54,531 bases of DNA. It comes from Bacteroidaceae bacterium (lineage in GTDB: Bacteria; Bacteroidota; Bacteroidia; Bacteroidales; Bacteroidaceae). Where the stretch lies: the NCBI GenBank assembly GCA_017483605.1, contig JAFUWG010000050.1:1-54531 (forward strand), written 5' to 3'. Shown piece by piece: positions 9,470 to 17,679 of the stretch (within the stretch, counting starts at the first letter, position 1; every line of letters begins with the position of its first letter). The notes below the pieces were generated by a model that was given only the letters and a program-made list of their open reading frames with translations, searched no databases and was not told the origin of the DNA. The translations under genes and the position numbers were made by a program.

Positions 9470-9620
9470 AGTGGGTTTTGTTTTTAGTTAGTAATGAGTG
9501 TTGTTTGTTTTTGATGCTGCAAAGGTAGAACAATGATACTCATTACTTAAAAACAAATGTTGCAACGACTGCAAAAGTTGTTTCAACGTAACATTTTTGC
9601 GAGAAGTTGCAACATTTTTT

Positions 9621-11234
9621 CTATTTCTTCAGGGTCTCGGTGGGCGCCACCCCGAAGAGGTCTTTGTAACACTTGGCAAAGTAGGAGGGGCTGGAGAAGC
9701 CGACGGCGTAGGCGGCTTCGCTGATGTTGTGGTCGCCTCCCTCGAGCAGTTCCTTGCCTCGGGTGAGCCGGGCGATGCGGAGCAGTTCGTTGGGAGAGTG
9801 TCCCGTGAGGGCTTTCACTCGCCGATAGAGTTGTACACGACCCAGGTTCATTTCGGCTCCGAGCATATCGACGGTGAGTTCGGAGTTGTCCATCTGACGT
9901 GCTACGACAGCATGGAACTTGTCGAGGAATCGCTGGTCTTGCGGCGGCAAAGCCTCGCCTCGCTCCTTCAGTTCCTCGCTGTGCTCCATCTCCACCTCGA
10001 TTTCCTTGCGTTCGGCGGTGGTCATCTGAGCCTCGATGAGTTTGTCACGCTCCGTCTCCAGTTCGTCACGCTGCCGCTGCAGGAGTTCGTTCTTGTGCTG
10101 CAGTTTGGCGTTCATGCGGTGTTTCATCAGCACGAAGCGGATGCCGAGCACGACCACTGCCATGAGCAGCAGGGCGAGGGCGATGAATGTCCACATGACC
10201 ACCTTCTGGGCGGAGTAGGCTTTGAAGAACTCGTCCAGCCGTGTGTTGAGGAACTCGATTTTCTGGTCTTGTTCGGAGATGTGATTTGCCTGTATCCGCA
10301 TCAGGTGTACGTTGCCTCGGTTGACAAGGCTGGTCTCGAACACCTGCTCTCGCTCGTAGGGCAGTCCGTTCAGGATGCAAGCGGCGGTGTGAATCGCCTT
10401 GTCGCCGCCTGTCTGATAGAGGAAAGAGGCCTCGAGGGTGCCGTCTTCCACCCGTCCCACGCCCACGGTGTCGTCGAGCAAGGCATCTACGCCAATGAAC
10501 AGGGGCGTGCGTGGGAAGTGGAGCCGTCCCGAAGCCATGCCCTGTTCGATGGACTGGCGGGCACCAATCGCCATGCGGTCGTTGTAGGCAAAGACGATGT
10601 CAACAGGGGTGTCGGCAAGCAGCGGCGTGACGCTGTCCATCACCTCGACGGCTCGCTGCCGCTGCCAGTTTGCCACGAGGTCGGCTGCGATGTGGATGCT
10701 GGGGAAGGAGTCGAGCACTTCGTGCAGTCCCTGCTTGCGTTCCTGCGACGAGGTGGACGATGCCAGACCCTCTATCTCGACAATGGTGCCGCCTTGTGGC
10801 AGGAGGTCAAGGATGTAGCGGGCGGCTTTCCTGCCCACCTCCACGTTGTCGCCGCCCACAAAGGCGGTGTATTTCTCGCTGTTGATTTTGCGGTCAACCA
10901 GCACCACGGGGATGCCCGCATCGTAGGCACGTTCGATGACGGGACGGAGGGGTTTCCATTCGTTGGGAGCCACAACGATGGCATCCACCCTTCGCTGGAT
11001 GAAACGCTCGATGTCGGCGATTTGCTTCTGGGTGTCGTCGGGGGTGGAATGGATTTCCACGTCAAGGTCGGTATGGAAGAACGCCTCACGCCGCATCTCC
11101 TCGTTCATCTGGTTGCGCCACTCGTCCATCGAGCACTGCGACACAGCGACAATTTTCTTCCGCTCCGTCTGGCACGCCCACAGCAATGCCATGCTGAGAC
11201 ACAGGCAGAAGGAATAAACATAGGTTCTTTTCAT
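9621..11234 (-). CDS. Membrane-spanning sugar-sensing AraC-type regulator
   Basis: A 537-residue protein in the place where Bacteroides fructan loci carry a hybrid two-component sensor. In order: signal peptide with lipobox-like LLWAC (Cys21); a LacI/ribose-binding-type periplasmic sugar-binding domain (about 27-310, with VDAIVVAPN and GIPVVLVDRK); one membrane helix (about 345-370); a charged coiled coil (375-425); and an AraC-type double helix-turn-helix (about 433-537, ending ISEAAYAVGFSSPSYFAKCYKDLFG). No histidine kinase or receiver domain is present. It probably senses fructose in the periplasm and activates susC directly. The ATG at 11234 was chosen over 11342 because it begins the signal peptide and a good promoter lies just upstream. 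Confidence 0.88.
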   Translation of the reverse strand: MKRTYVYSFCLCLSMALLWACQTERKKIVAVSQCSMDEWRNQMNEEMRREAFFHTDLDVEIHSTPDDTQKQIADIERFIQRRVDAIVVAPNEWKPLRPVIERAYDAGIPVVLVDRKINSEKYTAFVGGDNVEVGRKAARYILDLLPQGGTIVEIEGLASSTSSQERKQGLHEVLDSFPSIHIAADLVANWQRQRAVEVMDSVTPLLADTPVDIVFAYNDRMAIGARQSIEQGMASGRLHFPRTPLFIGVDALLDDTVGVGRVEDGTLEASFLYQTGGDKAIHTAACILNGLPYEREQVFETSLVNRGNVHLMRIQANHISEQDQKIEFLNTRLDEFFKAYSAQKVVMWTFIALALLLMAVVVLGIRFVLMKHRMNAKLQHKNELLQRQRDELETERDKLIEAQMTTAERKEIEVEMEHSEELKERGEALPPQDQRFLDKFHAVVARQMDNSELTVDMLGAEMNLGRVQLYRRVKALTGHSPNELLRIARLTRGKELLEGGDHNISEAAYAVGFSSPSYFAKCYKDLFGVAPTETLKK

Positions 11235-11258
11235 GGTCTGCTTTTCTGTTTTTCTGTG

Positions 11259-11289
11259 CAAAGTTACACATTTTTCCTTACCCGCCAAA
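11259..11289 (-). promoter_or_regulatory. Promoter of the AraC-type regulator
   Basis: On the minus strand, TTTG (11289-11286), 19 bases, then TAACTTTG (11266-11259), 25 bases before the chosen start codon. This supports the start at 11234. Confidence 0.7.
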
Positions 11290-11427
11290 CTTTCCTGAAA
11301 ATATATTCGTTTCTTTCGCACTTTTGACCTGCAGAAAGGCAAATGACGGAGGTGTCTGCACCGAAAGGAAGGAACGGGGCAGTTCCATTTTGTTCTATCG
11401 AAAAACGGGACACTGCACGCCCCGAAA

Positions 11428-11493
11428 GTGGTCTGAGTCAGACCGCCTCGGCGGTGTGACTCAGACCACCCGGGCGGTGTGAGTCACACCACC
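11428..11493. repeat. Triple-palindrome GTGGTCTGAGTCA element (copy 1)
   Basis: Three tandem near-palindromic units of about 20 bases, each a variant of GTGGTCTGAGTCAGACCGCC or GCGGTGTGACTCAGACCACC, separated by TCG or CGG. After it comes CTTCGAGCGTGCAATTTTGT, closely matched after copy 2 and, inverted, before copy 4. Other copies: 24529, 38340, 52962. Confidence 0.85.
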
Positions 11494-11574
11494 TTCGACG
11501 CTTCGAGCGTGCAATTTTGTCCTATCGCGAGGCAGGAACGTTGTTCATACGGGGAAATGACCCCGAGGCAACAG

Positions 11575-11603
11575 AAAGGCTGGAATCTTCACAGACCCCA
11601 GCC
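11575..11603 (-). terminator. Candidate terminator of the sugar transporter
   Basis: Hairpin with arms GGCTGG and CCAGCC, followed on the minus strand by TTTCTGTT, about 105 bases past the stop codon of the transporter gene. The arms are short, so this is a weak call. Confidence 0.35.
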
Positions 11604-11707
11604 GCTCCTTACTAACAAATCTTTTTCTTCTAATACCAAAAACCTAAAGGGTGTGTTTGTGTCTAACCTAATATTGATATTGCTTAACCTTTATGTGTGC
11701 GAGGCGG

Positions 11708-12868
11708 TTACTTTCTTGTCCAGAAGCCAAACAGATAGAGCACGCCGAGTGACATGACGAGGACGGCTCCTGCCTGACCGATGAGGTCGGAGGCAAAGCC
11801 CATGAGCAGAGGGAAGAGGGTGCCGCCGAAGAGTCCCATAATCATCAGTCCGCTCACTTCGTTCTGCTTCTCGGGCACGGCCTGGAGGGCTCGGGCGAAG
11901 CAGAGAGAGAATACGTTAGAGTTGCCGTAGCCGACGAGGGCGATGGCGGTGTAGAGCACGGGGCGGGTGGTGCCGAAGAACATGCCAAGCATGGAGAGTG
12001 CCATGAGCACCACGGAGATGAGCAGGAAGGTGCGGTTGGTGACTCGCTGGAGGATGAAACTGCCCGTGAAGCAGCCGATGGTGCGGAAGATGAAGTAGAG
12101 GGAGGTGGCGAAGGCGGCTTCGTTGAGGGTCATGCCGAGGCGTTCGATGAGGAGTTTGGGGGCGGTGGTGTTGGTGCCCACGTCGATGCCCACGTGACAT
12201 ACGATGCCGAAGAAGCAGAGCAGCACGAGGGGGTTGCCGAGCAGTTTGAGAGCACCTGCGAATGCCTTGCCCACCGACTCGCCTTTGTCTTCCGCAGGCT
12301 CTTCGCGGATGGAGGTGGCGAAGAGCAGCAGGGTGGCGATGATGCCGATGACGAGATAGATGGGGAAGAGGACTCGCCAGCCAAGCCCGAAGGTGGGGAT
12401 GGTGGCTGCGGCTCCCCACATGGCGATGTAGGGTGCCATGAAGGAGGCGATGGCCTTGACGAACTGTCCGAAGGTGAGGGTGGAAGCCAAATTACCGCCC
12501 TGCATCACGGTGGATACGAGGGGGTTGAGGGAGGTCTGCATGAGGGCGTTGCCGATGCCGAGCAGGGAGAAGGCGATGAGCATGACGTAGAAGTTCTCGC
12601 CGAAGATGGGGATGCAGAGCGACACGGCGGTGACGAGGAGGGAGAGGAGCACGGTGTTCTTGCGTCCGATTTTGTTCATCAGCAGGCTGGTGGGCACGCT
12701 GAACAGGAGGAACCAGAAGAACACGAGCGAGGGAAAGAGGTTGGCCATGGAGTCGCTGAGCGAGAGGTCTTCTTTCACATAGTTGGAGGCGATGCCCACG
12801 AGGTCAACAAAGCCCATCGCGAAAAAGCAGAGCATGACGGGCACGATTTTGGTGAGGTTGGTCTTCAT
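11708..12868 (-). CDS. MFS sugar transporter (FucP/GGP type, probably fructose)
   Basis: A 386-residue inner-membrane transporter with about 12 hydrophobic segments, resembling the FucP/glucose-galactose branch of the major facilitator superfamily (MLCFFAMGFVDLVGIASNYVK near the N-terminus; GIGNALMQTSLNPLVS in the first half). It is the promoter-proximal gene of the fructan locus and would bring fructose into the cytoplasm for the kinase at 1779-2684. Ordering a transporter, a regulator, SusCD, GH32 and kinase matches the content of characterised Bacteroides fructan loci, though in a different gene order. Substrate is inferred from context. Confidence 0.87.
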   Translation of the reverse strand: MKTNLTKIVPVMLCFFAMGFVDLVGIASNYVKEDLSLSDSMANLFPSLVFFWFLLFSVPTSLLMNKIGRKNTVLLSLLVTAVSLCIPIFGENFYVMLIAFSLLGIGNALMQTSLNPLVSTVMQGGNLASTLTFGQFVKAIASFMAPYIAMWGAAATIPTFGLGWRVLFPIYLVIGIIATLLLFATSIREEPAEDKGESVGKAFAGALKLLGNPLVLLCFFGIVCHVGIDVGTNTTAPKLLIERLGMTLNEAAFATSLYFIFRTIGCFTGSFILQRVTNRTFLLISVVLMALSMLGMFFGTTRPVLYTAIALVGYGNSNVFSLCFARALQAVPEKQNEVSGLMIMGLFGGTLFPLLMGFASDLIGQAGAVLVMSLGVLYLFGFWTRK

Positions 12869-12918
12869 GTTGTTTTTTTATTTAAGTTTTCGGGAATTCT
12901 GCATGTCTTGTAGATAGA

Positions 12919-13024
12919 GGGAGTTAGAAGAAGATAGAAGGAGATAAAAGACGAATGTTTTGCTATTGGACAAGGTTTCGTCCTCTATCTTCCTATATCT
13001 TCTTTTATCTTCCTATATCTTCTT
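12919..13024. repeat. Hairpin element, GGAGTTAGAA / TATCTTCTT family (copy 2)
   Basis: The same arms as 2701-2799 (GAGTTAGAAGAAGATAGAAGG against TATCTTCCTATATCTTCTTT) with loop GACGAATGTTTTGCTATTGG then ACAAGGTTTCGTCC. It lies upstream of the transporter gene, in the divergent region shared with mutY. Confidence 0.7.
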
Positions 13025-13130
13025 AACATACGAAAAATGAGTTTTTTAGATTTTACATTTTGCATTTTCGGCGGCAAAGGTATGGGTTTTGTGGCGAAAC
13101 GGCAACAAATTATGTTTCCTTTGCGGGTAA

Positions 13131-13164
13131 TTTTGTTGCACTGAAACATTTTTGTGTAACTTTG
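13131..13164 (+). promoter_or_regulatory. Promoter of mutY
   Basis: TTTTG (13131-13135), about 21 bases, then TAACTTTG (13157-13164). It predicts a leader of about 125 bases that is almost entirely a TTAACTAC-family hairpin element. Confidence 0.5.
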
Positions 13165-13177
13165 CAGGAGTTTTTAT

Positions 13178-13277
13178 GTAGTCAAGGAGTTAAGTAAGAG
13201 ATGTCAAATGTTACATGTTACATCTTCTATTGCCAGGTATCGGCTTAACTACTTAACTTCTGACTACTTAACTACTT
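13178..13277. repeat. Hairpin element, TTAACTAC family (copy 2)
   Basis: Left arm GTAGTCAAGGAGTTAAGTAAG pairs with the right arm CTTAACTACTTAACTTCTGA and CTACTTAACTACTTC. The loop ends TTGCCAGGTATCGG, like copy 1. Inside the loop, TGTTACATGTTACATCTTC pairs partly with AGATGTCAAATG. It ends 18 bases before the mutY start codon. Confidence 0.7.
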
Positions 13278-13295
13278 CTGAACTTGAATTAAAAA

Positions 13296-14294
13296 ATGAA
13301 GACGTTCACGACGATATTGCTGGATTGGTATGCCCGGAACGGGCGTGACTTGCCGTGGCGGCACACGCAAGACCCGTATGCGGTGTGGCTGAGCGAGGTC
13401 ATCTTGCAGCAGACACGCGTGGGGCAGGGGATGGACTATTGGCTGCGGTTCATGCACCGATGGCCCAGGGTGGAGGACTTGGCGGCGGCGACCGAGGACG
13501 AGGTGCTAAGAATGTGGCAAGGATTGGGCTATTACAGCCGTGCGCGCAACCTGCACGCGGCGGCGCGGCAGGTGGTGGCGATGGGCAAGTTTCCCGACTC
13601 GCTGGAGGGCATCAGGGGGCTGAAGGGTGTGGGCGACTACACGGCAGCGGCGATTGGCTCGATTGCGTTCGGGCTGCCTGTGGCGGCGGTGGACGGCAAC
13701 GTGTATCGGGTGCTGGCTCGGCACTACGGCATCGACGTGCCCATCAACTCGACAAGGGGGAAGAAGGTGTTTGCCGAACTGGCGGGGTCGCTCCTGCCGA
13801 CTGACCAGCCCGCAGCGTTCAATCAGGCGATGATGGACTTCGGGGCGACGCTGTGTACGCCCGCCGCGCCGCGATGTGTGGTGTGCCCGTTGCAGGAGAC
13901 GTGCGAGGCATTGCGGACGGGTCGCGTCGGGCTGCTACCCGTGAAGGAGAGGAAACTGACGGTGAAGACGGTTCACCTCACCTATTTATATATAAGATGT
14001 AAGGGCAAGACAGCCATCCGCAGGAGGGGAAAGGGCGGCATCTGGCAGGGGCTGTGGGAGGTGGTGCAGCCTCTCCCTCCGACTGCCCGTCCTCATCATG
14101 GCGAGGGGCTTGTCCTTCTCCGCGAGGGGGTGAAGCACGTGCTCACTCACCGCATCCTCCTTGCCGACTTCTATTTTCTGGAGACGGACGAGCCGCCTGT
14201 GCTGCCCGAGGGCTACATCTGGGTGGACGAGAGCGACCTCGACCTGTATGCCTTCCCTCGGCTGATGGAGATACTGTTTGAGTCGCTGCCATAG
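13296..14294 (+). CDS. mutY: A/G-specific adenine glycosylase MutY
   Basis: A 332-residue base-excision repair glycosylase that removes adenine paired with 8-oxoguanine. The catalytic glutamate is Glu34 in WLSEVILQQT; the helix-hairpin-helix is about 106-122 (GLKGVGDYTAAAIGS); the catalytic aspartate is Asp133 in AAVDGNVYRV. A [4Fe-4S] cluster motif C-x6-C-x2-C-x5-C (Cys187, 194, 197, 203) follows. The C-terminal NUDIX-like 8-oxoG recognition domain spans about 225-332, with KGGIWQGLWE. Length is normal for the family. ATG start after an A-rich stretch. It is transcribed divergently from the fructan locus. Confidence 0.95.
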   Translation: MKTFTTILLDWYARNGRDLPWRHTQDPYAVWLSEVILQQTRVGQGMDYWLRFMHRWPRVEDLAAATEDEVLRMWQGLGYYSRARNLHAAARQVVAMGKFPDSLEGIRGLKGVGDYTAAAIGSIAFGLPVAAVDGNVYRVLARHYGIDVPINSTRGKKVFAELAGSLLPTDQPAAFNQAMMDFGATLCTPAAPRCVVCPLQETCEALRTGRVGLLPVKERKLTVKTVHLTYLYIRCKGKTAIRRRGKGGIWQGLWEVVQPLPPTARPHHGEGLVLLREGVKHVLTHRILLADFYFLETDEPPVLPEGYIWVDESDLDLYAFPRLMEILFESLP

Positions 14295-14359
14295 GATTTT
14301 TCTCACTTTTTTTACTTTTTCTTGTTGAATTTCGACGTGCTTATTCGTTCTATCAGTGT

Positions 14360-14857
14360 ATGACACAAAAAGAGTTTGAACAGATAGCGATGCAAGCACG
14401 GACGAGGGCTGTGGGCGTGGCGGGCGGATTCGGTCTCTCGACGGAAGAGGCGGAGGACGTGGCACAGGACGTGATGCTGAAGTTGTGGTGTATGCACGAC
14501 GACATCCCTCGGCATGACCCCGTGGAGGTGCTGGCAGGGCTGATGGCTCGACGGCTGTGCATCGACAAGTGGCGATTGCGGAAGCACGAAGAGGAGGCTG
14601 ACGACTCTTTATGGCTCATGGAGGAGAACGACCCGCACCGTCTGCTGGAATATAAGGAACTGGAGCGATGGCTCTTCCGACGCATCGAGCAGTTGCCGAC
14701 GACGAGCGGAATCATTCTAAGAATGCGGCAACTGGAACATCGCGAACTGGGCGAGATAGCCTCGCTGCTCGGCATCACTCAGGCATCGGTATCGACCTTG
14801 CTGTCGAGGGCACGAAAACAATTGTTGGACGAACTGAAAAGGAGGAACAAACAATGA
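14360..14857 (+). CDS. ECF-type RNA polymerase sigma factor
   Basis: A 165-residue sigma-70 family protein of the extracytoplasmic-function type. Region 2 is about 5-75 (STEEAEDVAQDVMLKLW, then ARRLCIDKWR) and region 4 about 100-160 (IEQLPTTSGIILRMRQLEHR, then GITQASVSTLLSRARKQL, the helix-turn-helix). Its stop codon overlaps the start codon of the next gene (ATGA), which encodes a probable membrane anti-sigma factor, so the two are translationally coupled. It probably controls its own operon and perhaps cell-envelope genes elsewhere; the stimulus is unknown. Confidence 0.88.
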   Translation: MTQKEFEQIAMQARTRAVGVAGGFGLSTEEAEDVAQDVMLKLWCMHDDIPRHDPVEVLAGLMARRLCIDKWRLRKHEEEADDSLWLMEENDPHRLLEYKELERWLFRRIEQLPTTSGIILRMRQLEHRELGEIASLLGITQASVSTLLSRARKQLLDELKRRNKQ

Positions 14858-15522
14858 AAAGACTACATACGACGCAGGAAGTGGAGCAACTGCTCGCACG
14901 ATTCATGGACGGCACTTCGACCCTGGAGGAGGAGGCACAACTGGCTGAATCCTTCCGCACTCACGAGGTGGCGGGCGAATGGAAGGAGTACAAGAAGATG
15001 TTTGCCTTGTTTGACAAGGGAGAGGTGGAAGTGAAACAGACCCAACCTCGCTGGCGAAAGTACATCGGCATGGCTGCCACCATGGCATTGCTGGTCGGCA
15101 TTGGCTCTTTCCTATGGATCCATCAAGGAAGCCCAAAGAGACAGAGCCTGACAGCAAAGGTTGACACGGTGAAGACCTCGCCACAACAGATGGAGGAAAA
15201 AGACAACAGAGTGGAAGAAGAGAAAAAAGACACGAACAATGTGGTGAAGGACGCAGAAAGGGTGATATACAGTACACCCAAGGTGTATATGGCAAAAGCA
15301 TCTGCACCATCCATCACCACCGAGCCTCATCAGGATACTGAAACAGCAGAAGCGGAACTTTCGCCCGAAGAATATGTTGAATGGCTCATTGCCGAAAACA
15401 AGGCAAGGATGAATGCCATGATGGCAGCGGAAGACCCGTACGAACTGCGTGAGGAAATCCGTCGGCGGGGAGAACGCCTGACACAAAGCATCGAGATGGC
15501 CATCAGCAACGATAATTACTAA
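14854..15522 (+). CDS. Probable single-pass membrane anti-sigma factor
   Basis: A 222-residue protein. The cytoplasmic N-terminal part (1-68) is rich in charged residues and could bind the sigma factor. One membrane helix follows (about 71-88, GMAATMALLVGIGSFLW), then an acidic and lysine-rich low-complexity stretch (about 105-130) and a periplasmic tail. It starts at the ATG overlapping the sigma stop codon, preceded by GGAGG. Longer in-frame upstream readings overlap the sigma gene and are unlikely. No conserved zinc-anti-sigma motif (HxxxCxxC) is visible, so the assignment rests on coupling and topology. Confidence 0.72.
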   Translation: MKRLHTTQEVEQLLARFMDGTSTLEEEAQLAESFRTHEVAGEWKEYKKMFALFDKGEVEVKQTQPRWRKYIGMAATMALLVGIGSFLWIHQGSPKRQSLTAKVDTVKTSPQQMEEKDNRVEEEKKDTNNVVKDAERVIYSTPKVYMAKASAPSITTEPHQDTETAEAELSPEEYVEWLIAENKARMNAMMAAEDPYELREEIRRRGERLTQSIEMAISNDNY

Positions 15523-15549
15523 CTCACAAAAAACAAAAAACAAAACAAC

Positions 15550-16803
15550 ATGAAAAGATTCATATTGGCACTCGCCACCCTACTCCTTTGTCTGACCTCT
15601 CAGGCTCAGAGTAACCCGAAGATTGACAGCCTTGTCAGCCAACTGAGAGCCTTAGGAGACAACCCCGAGATTCTCTACATCTACGACGGATGGCACGAAA
15701 AGCATGTCTCAACAGGGGTGATGCTCTCTGGCGAACGAAAGCCGTCCACTCCGACAGGAGATGCCAAGACGGATTCGCTCAACGCACAGGTGGACAGCAT
15801 CATGCTCGACCGTGCCCGACAAGAGAACAAGGTGTTTCAGACCCTCAAGGAGGCCTGCAAATCGCTGGCTGAGGACGCCACGGAGAGTTACATGTGGGAG
15901 TATCACCGAGGCGGAGTGGACAGCATCTATTACTCCATCGCCATGGGTAACCATGGGGACGGGAGAGATTCACTCGTCGTCTCCACCGGCGAAAGGGATG
16001 TCTATTACCTCAACGCACCCGAAGTTGCCTACTTCCACTACACGCCCTACTCCCACAACGACACCGAAAGCCAATGGGCTCCCCGAGGGTACGGATGGTT
16101 CAACTACGTCTATACGCCCGACAGCACGAGAGGCGAAAACGAATACCTCAACATCCAAGCCTACACGCAAAGCCTCTTGGGCATCCTGAAGCAGAAAGGG
16201 GTGGAGAGTTACCCCATCTACCTCAGCCACGATTCGACCTACACGATGGGAGACGACTCTAATACAATGCCTTTCAGCGTCGAAACGAAAGACCCTGTCC
16301 AACCGAAGTCGGAGACCCGAGGAACGGTTTACACCATCCGTTCAAAAGAACTGGCAGAAGCGGTGCTGAGCCAGATAGTCAGAGCCACATGGCAGTATCT
16401 GGACGAACACCCCCACACCACCTACCATTTCCGACCCGAAAGCACTTTCCGCCACGGAGCCTTAACGTCCCTCTTTTCCAGCAGCAAAGACACCCAAGTG
16501 TATGAAGAATTCAGGGTGTTCATCCACCGATGGATGGAGGACGAATACAGCATCCTGGTGCTCAACACCCAAGGCGACCTCTGGATTCCCTGTGAGTGGC
16601 CCATCCTGCAAAGTTGGAAGAACGGGAAGATGACCTTCAACAAAAAGCAGAAAAGGCTGTCGCCCGAAGAAACCCCAAAACGCAACTTCGACCGGCAGCA
16701 CATCCAACGGAACTACACCGTCAAAGACGAGAACGAATACACGGACAGAAACAGAAGAATCGTCAAGGTGAAAGCAGAGTATAAGGTCAGCACAGAGAAA
16801 TGA
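15550..16803 (+). CDS. Secreted protein of unknown function in the sigma operon
   Basis: A 417-residue protein with a clear signal peptide (about 1-19, ending TSQAQS) and no lipobox. I do not recognise a domain. The first part has NPKIDSLVSQLRALGDNPEI, followed by a region rich in Tyr and Asp (VYYLNAPEVAYFHYTPYS) and a strongly basic C-terminus (FNKKQKRLSPEETPKRNFDR). No membrane segment is seen after the signal. It follows the anti-sigma gene by 27 bases and probably belongs to the same operon, as an effector or envelope sensor. Its stop lies 9 bases before that of the convergent LuxR-type gene. Confidence 0.7.
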   Translation: MKRFILALATLLLCLTSQAQSNPKIDSLVSQLRALGDNPEILYIYDGWHEKHVSTGVMLSGERKPSTPTGDAKTDSLNAQVDSIMLDRARQENKVFQTLKEACKSLAEDATESYMWEYHRGGVDSIYYSIAMGNHGDGRDSLVVSTGERDVYYLNAPEVAYFHYTPYSHNDTESQWAPRGYGWFNYVYTPDSTRGENEYLNIQAYTQSLLGILKQKGVESYPIYLSHDSTYTMGDDSNTMPFSVETKDPVQPKSETRGTVYTIRSKELAEAVLSQIVRATWQYLDEHPHTTYHFRPESTFRHGALTSLFSSSKDTQVYEEFRVFIHRWMEDEYSILVLNTQGDLWIPCEWPILQSWKNGKMTFNKKQKRLSPEETPKRNFDRQHIQRNYTVKDENEYTDRNRRIVKVKAEYKVSTEK

Positions 16804-16811
16804 GGGATTGC

Positions 16812-17414
16812 TCACAACTCTCCCACATCGATGAGTCCGTTCATCACCACATAGATGATGATGTCGGCAAGGGAGCGGGCATGGAGTTTTTCCATGATGT
16901 TCTTGCGATGGGTGATGGCTGTGGTGACGCTGATGTGGAGATGCTCGGCTATCTCCTTGTTGATGAGTCCCTTGGCAAGAAGGATGGCTACTTCGACCTC
17001 ACGGGAGGAAAGGGGACCTTCTTCTGCCGCCCCTCGCTCGTGGTGGGGAGGAATGGCGTGGGGATGGGACGAGGTGGGGTGATGCCCCGCACGGTGCAGT
17101 TTCAGAATGGACTTGACGAGCAACTTCTCGCTCTGACAGACGTTGAGGGTAGGCACACCCGCTATCTGGAGGTCGCCATTGACAAGCACGATGGAGGGAT
17201 GGGGAAGGCTGCGGAAGTAGGCGGTGTGCTCGAAATAGATGCGTGATGCCACAAAGTAGTGGACGAACTGCCCCTGGTCGGCATCTTGCAGTTCGTCGAA
17301 GGAGATGAAGGTGCGTATCTCTCCCACGGGGATGATGTCGCTGAGAATCTGCTGCAACCCCATCGCCGTGAGGATGTTGGTATCTACGATGGCTATCTCG
17401 AAATGTGGAATCAT
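16812..17414 (-). CDS. LuxR-family DNA-binding regulator with receiver-like N-terminus
   Basis: A 200-residue protein with a C-terminal LuxR/FixJ helix-turn-helix (about 138-198: LSSREVEVAILLAKGLINKE then HISVTTAITHRKNIMEKL). The N-terminal 120 residues look like a degenerate response-regulator domain (FEIAIVDTNILTAMGLQQIL, with one aspartate where a phospho-acceptor pocket would start). No clear phosphorylatable Asp with a following Lys is seen, so it may act without a kinase. The ATG at 17414 was chosen because upstream in-frame sequence is low-complexity. A TACCTTTG on the minus strand at 17426-17419 lies only five bases upstream, so either the mRNA is nearly leaderless or this -7 is fortuitous. 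Confidence 0.8.
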   Translation of the reverse strand: MIPHFEIAIVDTNILTAMGLQQILSDIIPVGEIRTFISFDELQDADQGQFVHYFVASRIYFEHTAYFRSLPHPSIVLVNGDLQIAGVPTLNVCQSEKLLVKSILKLHRAGHHPTSSHPHAIPPHHERGAAEEGPLSSREVEVAILLAKGLINKEIAEHLHISVTTAITHRKNIMEKLHARSLADIIIYVVMNGLIDVGEL

Positions 17415-17435
17415 GGTGCAAAGGTACGGAAAAAA

Positions 17436-17466
17436 ATGAAGAATGAAGAATGAAGAATGAAGAATT
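17436..17466. repeat. Tandem heptamer TGAAGAA
   Basis: About four heptamers (ATGAAGAATGAAGAATGAAG and on) lie just upstream of the LuxR-type gene. Related runs occur at 33509 and 34099. Confidence 0.65.
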
Positions 17467-17502
17467 GGGGGGCGAGGGATGAAAAAATCCTCATAAATAA
17501 GG

Positions 17503-17534
17503 ATTGCGGGAATGAAAAGAATGGCGTAACTTTG
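17503..17534 (+). promoter_or_regulatory. Promoter of the two-lipoprotein operon
   Basis: ATTG (17503-17506), 20 bases, then TAACTTTG (17527-17534). The predicted leader of about 140 bases is mostly the hairpin element at 17548-17674. Confidence 0.5.
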
Positions 17535-17547
17535 CAGCCGAAAATGA

Positions 17548-17674
17548 TTTAAGTTTGTGAGTTTGTAAGTTTTTAAGTTTTTGAGTTTGCCATTCGGGAT
17601 GTTTGAAAAACTCAAGAACCTAAAAACTCAAGAACTCAAAAACTTAAAAACTTAAGAACTTAAAAACTTAAAAA
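17548..17674. repeat. Hairpin element, AAACTTAA family
   Basis: The left arm is made of TTTAAGTTTGTGAGTTTG-like repeats. The right arm is about twice as long and made of AACTCAAGAAC and AACTTAAAAACTTAAG repeats. The loop GCCATTCGGGATGTTTG (17589-17605) closely matches loops of the elements at 21389 and, inverted, 26136. It ends six bases before the start codon of the lipoprotein gene. Confidence 0.75.
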
Positions 17675-17679
17675 ACAAC

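Noticed and set aside
11428-11493. CRISPR-like appearance of the repeated GTGGTCTGAGTCA units
   Set aside because: Units are adjacent palindromes without spacers, only three per site, and no cas genes are present.
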